Assembly: GCA_050485905.1 (NCBI GenBank)
Contig: JBJHCH010000043.1
Location: 1-24,901, forward strand
Length of the DNA stretch: 24,901 nucleotides
Source of the DNA: JAWLCA01 sp050485905
Lineage (GTDB): Bacteria > Pseudomonadota > Alphaproteobacteria > Rhodobacterales > Rhodobacteraceae
Direction: 5' to 3'
The notes below the pieces were generated by a model. The model ran no database searches. It was not told where the DNA came from and was given only the letters and a program-made list of their open reading frames with translations. Shown one piece after another: positions 15,428 to 23,468 of this stretch (position 1 is the first letter of the stretch; each line of letters starts with the position of its first letter). Made by a program: the position numbers and the translations under genes.

Positions 15428-15473
15428 ACTGCCAGACGGATCGGCGCGTTCCAGGCAGCGTAGCCGGAATAGC

Positions 15474-15501
15474 CGAGGCGCTCCAGCGCCGCTGAGCCTC
15501 G
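15474..15501. terminator. Possible bidirectional hairpin between convergent pcaQ and GntR genes
   Basis: CGAGGC (15474-15479) can pair with GCCTCG (15496-15501), with a further imperfect inner pairing. There is no T-run. It lies between two convergent stops and may separate the transcripts. Confidence 0.3.
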
Positions 15502-15547
15502 ATCAGATAGCATCCCGCAGCTTGGCCACCCTCGGACCGCGGGACCG

Positions 15548-16903
15548 CTACGCCCCCAGAGCGATTCCCTCACCAATTGCACCGCTCGCCAAGGCGTGTT
15601 CCACGCCGCCCGTCAGGTGGGACTTCAGGACAGATTGCGCGGCGCCCGCGTCCCGGGCCAAGGCCGCTTCAAGCAGCGCCTTGTGCTCCGCAGCCGCGAT
15701 GCCGCCACGGAATGATAACGCAATCATCTGATAGCGGAGGTACTTGTCGAAGACCGCCCCATGAAGATGCATGATGACATCGGACCCGCAAGCCGAGATC
15801 AGCGCCTGGTGAAACTCCCAGTCATGTTTCTTCCACTGGTCAACCTGAGACCTGTCGCCCGTGCTCATGCGTGCCTCCATGGCGGCCAGCTTGTGATAGG
15901 CGGCGACGACGCGTGCCTCCCAATCCATATCACCGTTGCTGAAGGAATCGGACAGGGCACGCCCTTCGACCAGCAGTCGAAGTTGGGCAAGTTCGCGCAG
16001 GTTGCCTGGCGAGATTGGCGCGACCTCAAAGCCGCGCTGCGGCTCGGCGATCACCAGCCCCTCGGTTGCAAGGCGGTTCAGTACTTCGCGCAGAGTGCTG
16101 ATTGAAGTGCCGTAGCTTTCGCGCAGAGCATCGAGCTTCAGTTTCTGGAGGGGGGCCAGCGCGCCAGTGAGGATATCGCCGCGAACCCGGCGCCAGGCAG
16201 CGAATGAAACGGTTTCGTCAGGCGCGCCAAACCGGTGAGTCGTCGCGGCAGAACCCAGTTGGCCGCCCGCAGCAGTGTGGCTCACACAAGCCTCGATGTG
16301 CCGCGTCAGGACGCGGGCAGCTTCCGCGGCATCCCGGTCGAGAGCATGCTCGCACAGCAAGCGATGTTCGGTGGCGGCTTCCGCCCCCCGGAAAATCACC
16401 GCGATGATCTGATAGCGGAGATAGCGATCGAAGATGCCTGCATGCGCGCCAAGCAGTTCGGTCGAACCGCAGGCTGAGATGAGCATTCGATGGAACTCCT
16501 TGTCGTAGTGCTTCCAAAGTTCGGAACGGCTGCGATCCCCGGTCAGCATCAACTGCTCGATGCGGCCCAGTTTGTGATAGGCACCCACGACCCGGCCTTC
16601 CCATTCCAGGTCACCCGCGCGGAAGGCCTGTTCCAGTGCATGGATCTCCAGCAGTTCTCTGAGAGAGGCAAGATCTCGGAACTCTTCCTGCGTAACCGGC
16701 GCGACAGCAAATCCGCGCTGGCCCTCGGCGACAACCAGGCGTTCGGCGGTCAGGCGATTCAGGACCTCACGCAGCGTGCTGATGCTCGTGCCATAGCTGA
16801 CGCGCAGTCGCTCGAGCCGCAGCCTGCTCTTCGGCGCAAGTTGGCCGTGAATGATGTCATGACGGACTGCGCGGTAGCAGGCTTCACTGGCGGAATCGAT
16901 CAT
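15548..16903 (-). CDS. Double-length GntR/FCD regulator (two fused regulators)
   Basis: A 451-residue protein made of two complete GntR-FCD units, about residues 5-209 and 232-436; a normal member has about 220-240 residues. Both halves contain the identical HTH stretch YGTSISTLREVLNRL (37-51 and 264-278). Over residues 22-70 against 249-297, 35 of 49 positions agree. The FCD metal-type residues appear twice: D134/H138/H180/H202 and D361/H365/H407/H429. A linker of about 22 residues (AAGGQLGSAATTH region) joins them. The ATG at 16903 has AGAGGTGG upstream; a GTG two codons earlier is less likely. It is divergent from the quinate operon starting at 17119, so it probably represses that operon. 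The fusion could act as a built-in dimer on one operator. Confidence 0.9.
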   Translation of the reverse strand: MIDSASEACYRAVRHDIIHGQLAPKSRLRLERLRVSYGTSISTLREVLNRLTAERLVVAEGQRGFAVAPVTQEEFRDLASLRELLEIHALEQAFRAGDLEWEGRVVGAYHKLGRIEQLMLTGDRSRSELWKHYDKEFHRMLISACGSTELLGAHAGIFDRYLRYQIIAVIFRGAEAATEHRLLCEHALDRDAAEAARVLTRHIEACVSHTAAGGQLGSAATTHRFGAPDETVSFAAWRRVRGDILTGALAPLQKLKLDALRESYGTSISTLREVLNRLATEGLVIAEPQRGFEVAPISPGNLRELAQLRLLVEGRALSDSFSNGDMDWEARVVAAYHKLAAMEARMSTGDRSQVDQWKKHDWEFHQALISACGSDVIMHLHGAVFDKYLRYQMIALSFRGGIAAAEHKALLEAALARDAGAAQSVLKSHLTGGVEHALASGAIGEGIALGA

Positions 16904-17002
16904 GGCCACCTCTTCGAATTGGGCGGTCCCAGCCCTCTGGCAAGGTATTCACACTGCTCACCCAACGACAATATCATGTAATCGCGGATGATTCGAAAAA
17001 TA

Positions 17003-17017
17003 TATGCTGAAAGCATA
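17003..17017. promoter_or_regulatory. Perfect inverted repeat, probable GntR operator
   Basis: TATGCT-GAA-AGCATA is a perfect 6-base inverted repeat with a 3-base spacer in an AT-rich patch of the 215-base interval between the divergent GntR and dctP genes. FCD-type GntR proteins bind short palindromes of this size. Confidence 0.5.
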
Positions 17018-17118
17018 AAGCGCCGTTGAAATGGGAATCAAAGGGTGTAATCTGGTGGTCGCGCAGCAGGGGCGTTCATTCTGCAACGCCAGTGCGAACA
17101 GAAGCGAGGGAGGATGAC

Positions 17119-18114
17119 ATGAGATACGATTTCACGCGGCGCCGCTTGGTAGCCGCAGCGGCGCTGGCACTTGCAACGGCGTCCGCGCCGTTCGGCGCCG
17201 CTGTGGCACAGGATAAGCCTGTCCTGAGGTTTTCGGCGGTATTCTCGGATCAGGATATCCGCGCCCGGATGATGGAACAGTTCGCCGAGGCAGTGGCCGA
17301 CGACTTCACGCTGGAACCGCATTACGGTGGTACTCTGTTCGGCCAGGGAACCGAACTGGTCGCACTTCAGCGCGGAAACCTTGAGATGGGGAACATCGCC
17401 CCGCAGGATATCGCCAACCAGATCCCTGCCTGGTCAATCCTGACTTCGGCCTATCTGTTCCGCGACCCCGAACACCTGATGGCCTTCTTTGCCTCGGATG
17501 CCGGCGAAGAGATGAAGGCACTGGCCGAGGACCAGCTTGGCATCCATATCCTGGGCCCTACCTTCTTCGGAACACGGCACGTCGGCCTGCGCCCGGAACA
17601 GCGCATCGACACTCCCGCCGACATGACCGGCATACGCCTGCGGATGCCACCCGGCGAGGCATGGCAGTTCCTTGGCGAAGCACTTGGTGCGAACCCGACC
17701 GCGATGGCCTATGCGGAAGTCTACACCGGGCTTCAAACCGGCGCGATCGACGGCCAGGACAACCCCTTGCCGAACGTCCAGAACATGAAGTTCTACGAAG
17801 TGATGTCGCAGATCGCGCTCACGTCGCACCTGGTGGCATTCGATCTGCTGACGGTGTCGTCGACGGTTTGGAACGACATGTCGCCAGAGAAGCAGGCAGA
17901 GTTTCAGGCCGCCGCGGACGAGGCGATGGCTTGGAGTGCAGCCGAGCACCAGCGGATGGAAGCCGAGCTGGCAGAGTATTTCCAGTCGCAGGGGGTCGAG
18001 GTCTACACGCCGGATGTCGATGCCTTCCGCACCTATGCGCAAGAGCGTTATCTGGCCTCGCCGCTGTCCGCGGACTGGCCTGAAGGCATGCTGGAGCGCA
18101 TCAACGACCTCTGA
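17119..18114 (+). CDS. dctP: TRAP transporter solute-binding protein (DctP family)
   Basis: A 331-residue exported binding protein. The N-terminus DFTRRRLVAAAALALATASA has a twin-arginine start and a hydrophobic core, with probable cleavage at AVAQ/D, so Tat export is possible. The mature part has the DctP fold: FAEAVADDFTLEPHYGGTLFG near residue 57, LRMPPGEAWQFLGEALGANP with the conserved arginine that binds the carboxylate near residue 175, and AYAEVYTGLQTGAIDGQDNP near residue 197. The ATG at 17119 has GGGAGG upstream. It begins an operon with dctQM and quinate enzymes. The ligand is therefore probably quinate, shikimate or dehydroshikimate, all carboxylates as the family requires. Confidence 0.92.
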   Translation: MRYDFTRRRLVAAAALALATASAPFGAAVAQDKPVLRFSAVFSDQDIRARMMEQFAEAVADDFTLEPHYGGTLFGQGTELVALQRGNLEMGNIAPQDIANQIPAWSILTSAYLFRDPEHLMAFFASDAGEEMKALAEDQLGIHILGPTFFGTRHVGLRPEQRIDTPADMTGIRLRMPPGEAWQFLGEALGANPTAMAYAEVYTGLQTGAIDGQDNPLPNVQNMKFYEVMSQIALTSHLVAFDLLTVSSTVWNDMSPEKQAEFQAAADEAMAWSAAEHQRMEAELAEYFQSQGVEVYTPDVDAFRTYAQERYLASPLSADWPEGMLERINDL

Positions 18115-18124
18115 ACGTCCGAGC

Positions 18125-18150
18125 CCGGCGGCTGCCTTGGCGGCCGCCGG
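18125..18150 (+). terminator. GC-rich hairpin between dctP and dctQ
   Basis: CCGGCGGC (18125-18132) pairs with GCCGCCGG (18143-18150) around a 10-base loop, soon after the dctP stop. No T-run follows. It probably stabilises dctP mRNA or attenuates read-through so that binding protein exceeds the membrane subunits. Confidence 0.5.
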
Positions 18151-18170
18151 TTCGCGTCATGGAGGGGGCG

Positions 18171-18683
18171 ATGGGACAACTACTGCACAAGACCGCGTTT
18201 TGGTTCCGCCGCTGCGCAGAGGCACTGGCGGGCCTGATGCTGGCGGTGATGTTCGGCGCCTTTCTGGTGACGATCCTGTTTCGCTATGTGCTCAACTGGC
18301 CGTCGGGCAAGGCTGCCGAGTTGAGTTCGGTGATGTGGGTCTGGCTGGTCCTCTTCGGGGCGGCCTTTGTGCTGCGCGAGCGCGAGGAAATCCGCTTCGA
18401 CATCGTGTATGGCGCGGTGCCACCTGCGGTGCGACGGCTTTTCATGGTGATCATCGCGCTCGGCGTCGTCGGACTGTTCCTGCTCTCGCTGCCCGCAGTG
18501 TGGGACTACGTAACCTTCATGAAGGTCCAGCGGACGGCCTATCTGCGCATTCGTTTCGACTGGCTCTATTCGATCTACGTGATCTTCGCGGTAGCGGTGA
18601 TCCTGCGCTACCTCTGGCTCGCTGGCAGGGCGCTCGCCGGCCACGACCCGATGCCGCCCGGTGATCCGGGTCAGGACGGCTGA
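18171..18683 (+). CDS. dctQ: TRAP transporter small membrane subunit (DctQ)
   Basis: A 170-residue protein with four hydrophobic segments, about residues 20-42, 55-72, 90-115 and 130-150, the usual DctQ topology. The motif FLVTILFRYVLNWPSGKAAE after helix 1 is typical. The ATG at 18171 is chosen because GGAGGGG lies 2-9 bases before it; another in-frame ATG at 18159 precedes that sequence and lacks its own. It bridges binding protein and DctM. The gene ends two bases before dctM. Confidence 0.9.
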   Translation: MGQLLHKTAFWFRRCAEALAGLMLAVMFGAFLVTILFRYVLNWPSGKAAELSSVMWVWLVLFGAAFVLREREEIRFDIVYGAVPPAVRRLFMVIIALGVVGLFLLSLPAVWDYVTFMKVQRTAYLRIRFDWLYSIYVIFAVAVILRYLWLAGRALAGHDPMPPGDPGQDG

Positions 18684-18685
18684 CA

Positions 18686-19978
18686 ATGGAGCCGTTCACC
18701 GCAGCCCTCCTGGCAATCTGTGGCCTGGCCCTTCTCGGGCTGCCCATCGGGCTCTCGATGATCTCGGGATCGGTCCTTTATCTGTTCCTGCGCGGTCAGG
18801 ATATGGGGCTGGTGGCCGAGCGGCTGTTGAACTCGATGTTCACCGGTTACGTGATTCTGGCCGTGCCGCTATTCATCTTCGCGGCCGAGTTGATGAACGT
18901 GGGTTCGATGACGGACCGGTTGCTTCGGTTCTGCAACGCCTTCGTCGGACGGTTCCGCGGCGGTCTGGCGCATGTGAACATCGTGCAGTCGGTGATCTTC
19001 TCCGGGATGTCCGGGTCGGCCTTTGCCGACGCTGCCGGGACAGGCCGGATCATCGCCAACATGATGACGAAGGACGGCCGCTATCCGAGAAGCTTTGCCG
19101 CCGCGCTGACCGCAAGTTCGGCCGTGATCGGGCCGATCATACCACCCTCAATCCCGATGGTTCTTTATGCCCTGGTGTCGAATGCCTCGATCGGCTTCCT
19201 GTTTCTTGCCGGGATAATCCCGGGCCTGCTGATGGCACTGATGCTCATGGTCCTTGTGACGGTGCAGGCGCGCCGGAAGCAGTTCCCGGTCGAGGCGCCG
19301 GTACCGATCCGCGACCTGCCGGGTATCACATTCGGGGCCATTCCGGCGTTGATGATGCCGGTCGTGCTTCTCGGTGGCATCTATTCCGGGGCAATGACCC
19401 CGACGGAAGCTGCGGCGGTCGCCGCATTCTACGCCCTCCTGGTTTCCTCGCTCCTTTACCGATCCATCACGCTGGGACAGCTCTACAACTCCCTGATCTC
19501 GGGCGCCCGGTCCTCGTCAGCGATCGGGATGCTGATCGCGGGCGCCCTTGTCTTCAACTACGTCGTGACGGCCGAGAACATTCCGCAGGCGCTTCGGGTC
19601 TATCTGGAGGGCTGGAATCTCACGCCGCTGCAATTCCTGATCCTCGTCAACGTCGTCCTGCTGCTTGCAGGCGCGATGCTGGAGGGCACGGCGGTTCTGC
19701 TGATCATCGTGCCGGTCTTCATTCCGGCGGCGAATGCGCTCGGCATCGATCTGGTGCATTTCGGTGTGGTTTGCGTGGTGAACATCATGATCGGGCTGAT
19801 CACGCCGCCCTATGGGCTGCTGATCTTCATAATGCAGAGCATTACGCGCGCGCCACTACGGCACATTATCCGCGACCTGCTCCCCTTCATACTCGCCCTC
19901 CTGGTCGCGCTGATTGCCATTATCCTTCTTCCCGACCTCGTCCTCTGGCTGCCGCGTCGGTTCGGCTATCAGGGCTGA
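18686..19978 (+). CDS. dctM: TRAP transporter large permease (DctM)
   Basis: A 430-residue protein with about twelve membrane segments, normal for DctM. Conserved blocks are FIFAAELMNVGSMTDRLLRF near residue 70, SGMSGSAFADAAGTG near residue 110, IGPIIPPSIPMVLYALVSNA near 150, and GLITPPYGLLIFIMQSI near the C-terminus. It carries out Na+-driven uptake with DctPQ. The ATG at 18686 follows the dctQ stop by two bases. Aromatic-precursor catabolism genes follow at once, supporting quinate/shikimate as cargo. Confidence 0.94.
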   Translation: MEPFTAALLAICGLALLGLPIGLSMISGSVLYLFLRGQDMGLVAERLLNSMFTGYVILAVPLFIFAAELMNVGSMTDRLLRFCNAFVGRFRGGLAHVNIVQSVIFSGMSGSAFADAAGTGRIIANMMTKDGRYPRSFAAALTASSAVIGPIIPPSIPMVLYALVSNASIGFLFLAGIIPGLLMALMLMVLVTVQARRKQFPVEAPVPIRDLPGITFGAIPALMMPVVLLGGIYSGAMTPTEAAAVAAFYALLVSSLLYRSITLGQLYNSLISGARSSSAIGMLIAGALVFNYVVTAENIPQALRVYLEGWNLTPLQFLILVNVVLLLAGAMLEGTAVLLIIVPVFIPAANALGIDLVHFGVVCVVNIMIGLITPPYGLLIFIMQSITRAPLRHIIRDLLPFILALLVALIAIILLPDLVLWLPRRFGYQG

Positions 19979-20000
19979 CTTTCAGAAAGGCCATCGCACC

Positions 20001-20438
20001 GTGTCCGCTACCATCCATGTTCTGAACGGCCCGAACCTCAATCGCCTCGGCAAACGCGAGCCCGCAATCTACGGCACCACGACGCTGGCGGAAGTGGAGG
20101 CTTGGTGCCGCGAGGCGGCTGAAGCGCATACGATCGTATTTCGGCAGTCCAATGCTGAATACCAGATCATCGACTGGATACATGAGGCCATCGACGAAGA
20201 GGCCGGCGCTATCATCATCAACCCTGCTGGACTGACGTTCACCTCGGTGCCGGTCATGGACGCGCTGAAGATGTTCCCCTGCCCAATCATCGAGTTGCAC
20301 ATCTCGAACATTCATCGGCGAGAGGCGATCTACCACCGTTCGCTCGTCTCGACCGTCGCAACGGCGGTAATTGCAGGGCTGGGGCCACACGGCTACCGAA
20401 CCGCAGTCGAGGCCGCCTGCCGGATGATCGGTGAGTGA
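20001..20438 (+). CDS. aroQ: Type II 3-dehydroquinate dehydratase (catabolic type)
   Basis: A 145-residue type II dehydroquinase starting at GTG 20001, with AGAAAGG upstream. The motif LNGPNLNRLGKREPAIYG holds the loop Arg19 and catalytic Tyr24. INPAGLTFTSVPVMDAL forms the substrate-binding turn, and ELHISNIHRREAIYHRS supplies His100. The enzyme interconverts 3-dehydroquinate and 3-dehydroshikimate. One oddity is position 80, where the family usually has histidine (LTHTS) and this protein has phenylalanine (LTFTS); the preceding GG/GA pair is also AG. The catalytic pair is intact, so activity is expected. It lies between dctM (22-base gap) and the dehydrogenase, which indicates use in breakdown rather than aromatic biosynthesis. 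Confidence 0.92.
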   Translation: MSATIHVLNGPNLNRLGKREPAIYGTTTLAEVEAWCREAAEAHTIVFRQSNAEYQIIDWIHEAIDEEAGAIIINPAGLTFTSVPVMDALKMFPCPIIELHISNIHRREAIYHRSLVSTVATAVIAGLGPHGYRTAVEAACRMIGE

Positions 20439-20444
20439 TGACTG

Positions 20445-21287
20445 ATGAGTGACGCCATCCGCCTTGGTCTGATCGGCAACAATATTGGGGCCTCGCAAGC
20501 GCCGCGGTTCCATGTGCTGGCCGGGCTTCAGAACGGACGAGACGTCAGCTACCGGCGGCTGGTGCCGCTCGAATGCGGGAAGGATTTCGATGCACTCTTC
20601 GACGAGGTCGCACTGTCAGGCTTCACCGGCATCAACGTTACCTACCCCTACAAGGAGCGCGCTGCCGCTCGGGTGCAGATCGACGATCCGCTCATCCGCG
20701 CACTGGGCGCCGTGAACACCGTTCTCTTTGGTCAGGGCGTTCCAAGGGGATTCAACACCGATCACTCAGGTTTCATCGCAGCTTACCGTGCCGCCCGCGG
20801 TGCGGCCACGCCGGGGGTGGTGCTGGTCATCGGTGCCGGCGGAGTGGGACGCGCGATCTGCTTCGCTCTGGGGGCGCTTGGCGCGTCAGAGATCCGTCTC
20901 GTGGATACGGATTCTTCGCGGGCCAATACGCTGAAAGCTGCCCTGTCTCAAACCTTCCCGGACATGACGGTAGAGACTGGCGCTGACGCGGTCGCCCATG
21001 CAGCAGGCACCGCGGGTTTGATAAACGCAACGCCGGTCGGAATGGTGGGCCACGACGGCACGGCGCTGCCGCGTGGCGCGATGCGGGGGGCCCAGTGGGC
21101 CTTTGACGCGGTCTATACGCCAGTCGAGACGCAGTTTCTGCGCGACGCCGCAGCCGACGGCATGCAGACCATATCGGGCCACGAGCTTTTCATCGGTCAA
21201 GGTGTCGATGCATGGAAGCTGTTTACCGGCCTGCCGATTGACGAGGCCCGCCTGCGGGAAGCCCTGGCTACCGAACCAGTGCCATGA
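20445..21287 (+). CDS. aroE: NAD-type quinate/shikimate dehydrogenase (AroE family)
   Basis: A 280-residue AroE-family protein. Substrate residues include Ser17 (GASQAP, with Ala19 replacing the usual second serine), Lys70 (NVTYPYKE), Asn91 (GAVNTV) and Asp106 (GFNTDHSGF), the Lys/Asp pair being catalytic. The nucleotide motif GAGGVG is at 130-135. Strand 2 ends in VDTD, with Asp154 where NADPH-using biosynthetic AroE has the NR(T/S) arginine motif. This predicts NAD+ use, as in catabolic quinate/shikimate dehydrogenases such as QsuD. It would oxidise quinate to 3-dehydroquinate and/or shikimate to 3-dehydroshikimate. It starts 6 bases after aroQ and overlaps quiC by ATGA. No PQQ-dependent quinate dehydrogenase is seen. 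Confidence 0.9.
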   Translation: MSDAIRLGLIGNNIGASQAPRFHVLAGLQNGRDVSYRRLVPLECGKDFDALFDEVALSGFTGINVTYPYKERAAARVQIDDPLIRALGAVNTVLFGQGVPRGFNTDHSGFIAAYRAARGAATPGVVLVIGAGGVGRAICFALGALGASEIRLVDTDSSRANTLKAALSQTFPDMTVETGADAVAHAAGTAGLINATPVGMVGHDGTALPRGAMRGAQWAFDAVYTPVETQFLRDAAADGMQTISGHELFIGQGVDAWKLFTGLPIDEARLREALATEPVP

Positions 21288-23167
21288 GAACTTCAATTGC
21301 CACGGTTTCGGTTTCTGGATCGCTGGCGGACAAGCTGGACGCCATCGCTGCGGCCGGATTCGATGGGGTTGAGATCTTCGAGCAGGATCTGCTCGCGTCC
21401 GATCTGAGCCCGTCAGAGGTCGGTCGGATGGTCAGCGACAAGGGTCTGGCGATTACGCTTTTTCAGCCATTCCGGGATTTCGAAGGTCTGCCCGGACCGC
21501 TCCGCGCGCGCGCCTTCGCGCGAGCAAGGCACAAGTTCGATCTGATGGCGGACCTTGGGACCGATCTGATGCTTGTCTGTTCGTCGGTCCACCCCGCATC
21601 GATCGGAGGTATCGACCGGATCGCCGACGATCTTGCCGAACTTGGAGGAATCGCCGCCGAGCGGGGCCTGCGCATCGGCTACGAGGCCCTGGCCTGGGGC
21701 CGTCACATCAGTGATCACCGCGATGCCTGGGAGGTGGTCCGCCGCGCCGATCACACGGCCGTCGGCTTGATCCTCGACAGTTTCCATACCCTCACACGCC
21801 GCATCGATCCCGACACGATCCGGCGCATACCGGGCGATCGCATCTTCTTCGTGCAACTCGCCGATGCGCCGGCAATCGAGATGGACCTGCTTTACCTGTC
21901 GCGTCATTTCCGCAGCATGCCGGGCGAGGGCGATCTGGACATCACGGCCTTCATGCGCGCGGTCACTGCAACGGGCTATGCCGGCCCGCTGAGCCTCGAG
22001 GTGTTCAACGACGAGTTTCGCGCCGGTTTACCCCGGCTCGTTGCCGTCGATGGCCATCGCGCGCTGATCAATCTGATGGATCGTGTTCGCCGCGTTGAAC
22101 CCACTTTGGTCGTCAATCTTCCGCCATTTCCTGCGCCCACGCAGGTGGACCGGATCGAGTTCATCGAGTTTGCCTCCTCTGGTGAGGAAGCGCAGAAGCT
22201 GGAGGCGTTGCTGTGCGTGCTCGGGTTCCAGGAAACGGCACGCCACGTTTCGAAATCGGTGCGACGGTTTCAGCAGGGGCAGATCAATATCCTGCTGAAC
22301 ACGCAGGAAGAGGGGTTTGCCTACGCCGCGTACCTGAGTCACGGAACCTGCCTCAGCGAAATCGCCTTGGCGGTGGAGGATGCCGGAGCGACGTTGGCCC
22401 GTGGTCTTGCCCTTCGGGCCGATCCGTTCGGCGATCCGACCGGACCGGGCGAGATGCGGATCCCCGGTTTGCGGGGCGTCGGGGGCGGTCTGCTGCGGCT
22501 GGTGGACGCGCGCGATGGTCCCGCGGAACTGTGGAACACGGACTTCCGAATGATCGAGCAAGTGCCAACAATGGTTGTTGGGCTCAAAAGTATCGATCAC
22601 CTGGCTCAGACTATGCCCTACGACGAAATGCTGAGCTGGACACTTTTCTATACCTCCCTATTCAAGGCAGAAAAGGCCGGGATGCTCGATGTCGCTGACC
22701 CCGACGGTCTCGTCAAAAGCCAGGCGGTGCAGTCCGGCGGCATGCGGATCACGCTTAATGGTGCCCACGCACCCCGCACCCTCGCGCGTCGCTTTCTGGA
22801 GGACAGCTTCGGAGCCGCCACGCAGCACATTGCCTTGGCGTGCAACGATGTCTTCGAGACCGCCGAGCGGTTGGCGGCAAACGGGTTCCACGCACTGCAC
22901 ATCGGCGGCAACTACTATGATGATCTGGATGCGCGCCTCGGTCTTCCACCCGAGTTGATGGCGCGGATGCGGAGGTTCAACATCCTTTACGACTGCGACG
23001 ATGGGGGCGAGTACTTCCAGCTTTACAGCCAAGCCTTCGGTGGTGGCATGTTCTTCGAGATCGTCGAGCGCCGCGGCGCATATGCCGGCTACGGCGCGCC
23101 AAATGCCCCGTTCCGGTTGGCGGCGCAAAAGCGCTTTGGTCATTTCGCTGGCGTTCCGCGCCGCTAA
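21284..23167 (+). CDS. quiC: 3-dehydroshikimate dehydratase, two-domain QuiC/QsuB type
   Basis: A 627-residue two-domain enzyme. Residues 1-270 form a sugar-isomerase-like TIM barrel with the metal ligands Glu134 (YEALAWGRH), Asp165 (LILDSFHTL), Gln191 (FFVQLADAP) and Glu239 (LSLEVFND), matching the numbering I recall for Pseudomonas QuiC1. Residues 285-620 form a 4-hydroxyphenylpyruvate-dioxygenase-like vicinal-oxygen-chelate domain with a possible metal triad His439 (SIDHLAQ), His515 (TQHIALA) and Glu592 (MFFEIVERRG). The first domain dehydrates 3-dehydroshikimate to protocatechuate; no separate reaction is established for the second. The ATG at 21284 overlaps the preceding stop by 4 bases. 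Product feeds PcaHG, encoded 8 kb upstream. Confidence 0.95.
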   Translation: MRTSIATVSVSGSLADKLDAIAAAGFDGVEIFEQDLLASDLSPSEVGRMVSDKGLAITLFQPFRDFEGLPGPLRARAFARARHKFDLMADLGTDLMLVCSSVHPASIGGIDRIADDLAELGGIAAERGLRIGYEALAWGRHISDHRDAWEVVRRADHTAVGLILDSFHTLTRRIDPDTIRRIPGDRIFFVQLADAPAIEMDLLYLSRHFRSMPGEGDLDITAFMRAVTATGYAGPLSLEVFNDEFRAGLPRLVAVDGHRALINLMDRVRRVEPTLVVNLPPFPAPTQVDRIEFIEFASSGEEAQKLEALLCVLGFQETARHVSKSVRRFQQGQINILLNTQEEGFAYAAYLSHGTCLSEIALAVEDAGATLARGLALRADPFGDPTGPGEMRIPGLRGVGGGLLRLVDARDGPAELWNTDFRMIEQVPTMVVGLKSIDHLAQTMPYDEMLSWTLFYTSLFKAEKAGMLDVADPDGLVKSQAVQSGGMRITLNGAHAPRTLARRFLEDSFGAATQHIALACNDVFETAERLAANGFHALHIGGNYYDDLDARLGLPPELMARMRRFNILYDCDDGGEYFQLYSQAFGGGMFFEIVERRGAYAGYGAPNAPFRLAAQKRFGHFAGVPRR

Positions 23168-23169
23168 GA

Positions 23170-23346
23170 GGTGCGATTGCACGTTGCCGACGGGCGACTT
23201 GAATCGGGGGGGCGCACATCGGAGTAGCCAGTCAGGTCGGCGTCCGTCAGCACCCGGTCGATCTGCCAGCCCTCGCTTTCGCAGTGCGCGCGACAGAGCG
23301 CCACCTGGTCGTCGAGCGCCTTCTGGCTCTGCATCGGCCACTCACG
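23170..23346 (-). pseudogene. Fragment of a serine site-specific recombinase
   Basis: The minus-strand reading MQSQKALDDQVALCRAHCES, then EGWQIDRVLTDADLTGYS, matches the N-terminal resolvase domain pattern in which an S(L/I)xDQxxxCRxxAExxGW segment is followed by a DAxxSG turn. The region carrying the catalytic serine before it and everything after about residue 45 are missing. No intact recombinase is present nearby. This is a relic of a mobile element at the right edge of the cargo. Confidence 0.5.
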
Positions 23347-23468
23347 AAGGATAGGTTCGCTCCAGAGACGCCAGGCCGAGGTCGACCGCTTTGCCGATCG
23401 CGGGCGCGACATTTTCCTTCGGCTTGACATAAACGCTTGGACAGGGCGCGACGCGCAGTCCGATCCGG

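Noticed and set aside
18661..20025. Plus-strand open frame of 454 codons overlapping dctM
   Set aside because: It is out of frame with dctM, which has clear family motifs and membrane segments; this frame has none.
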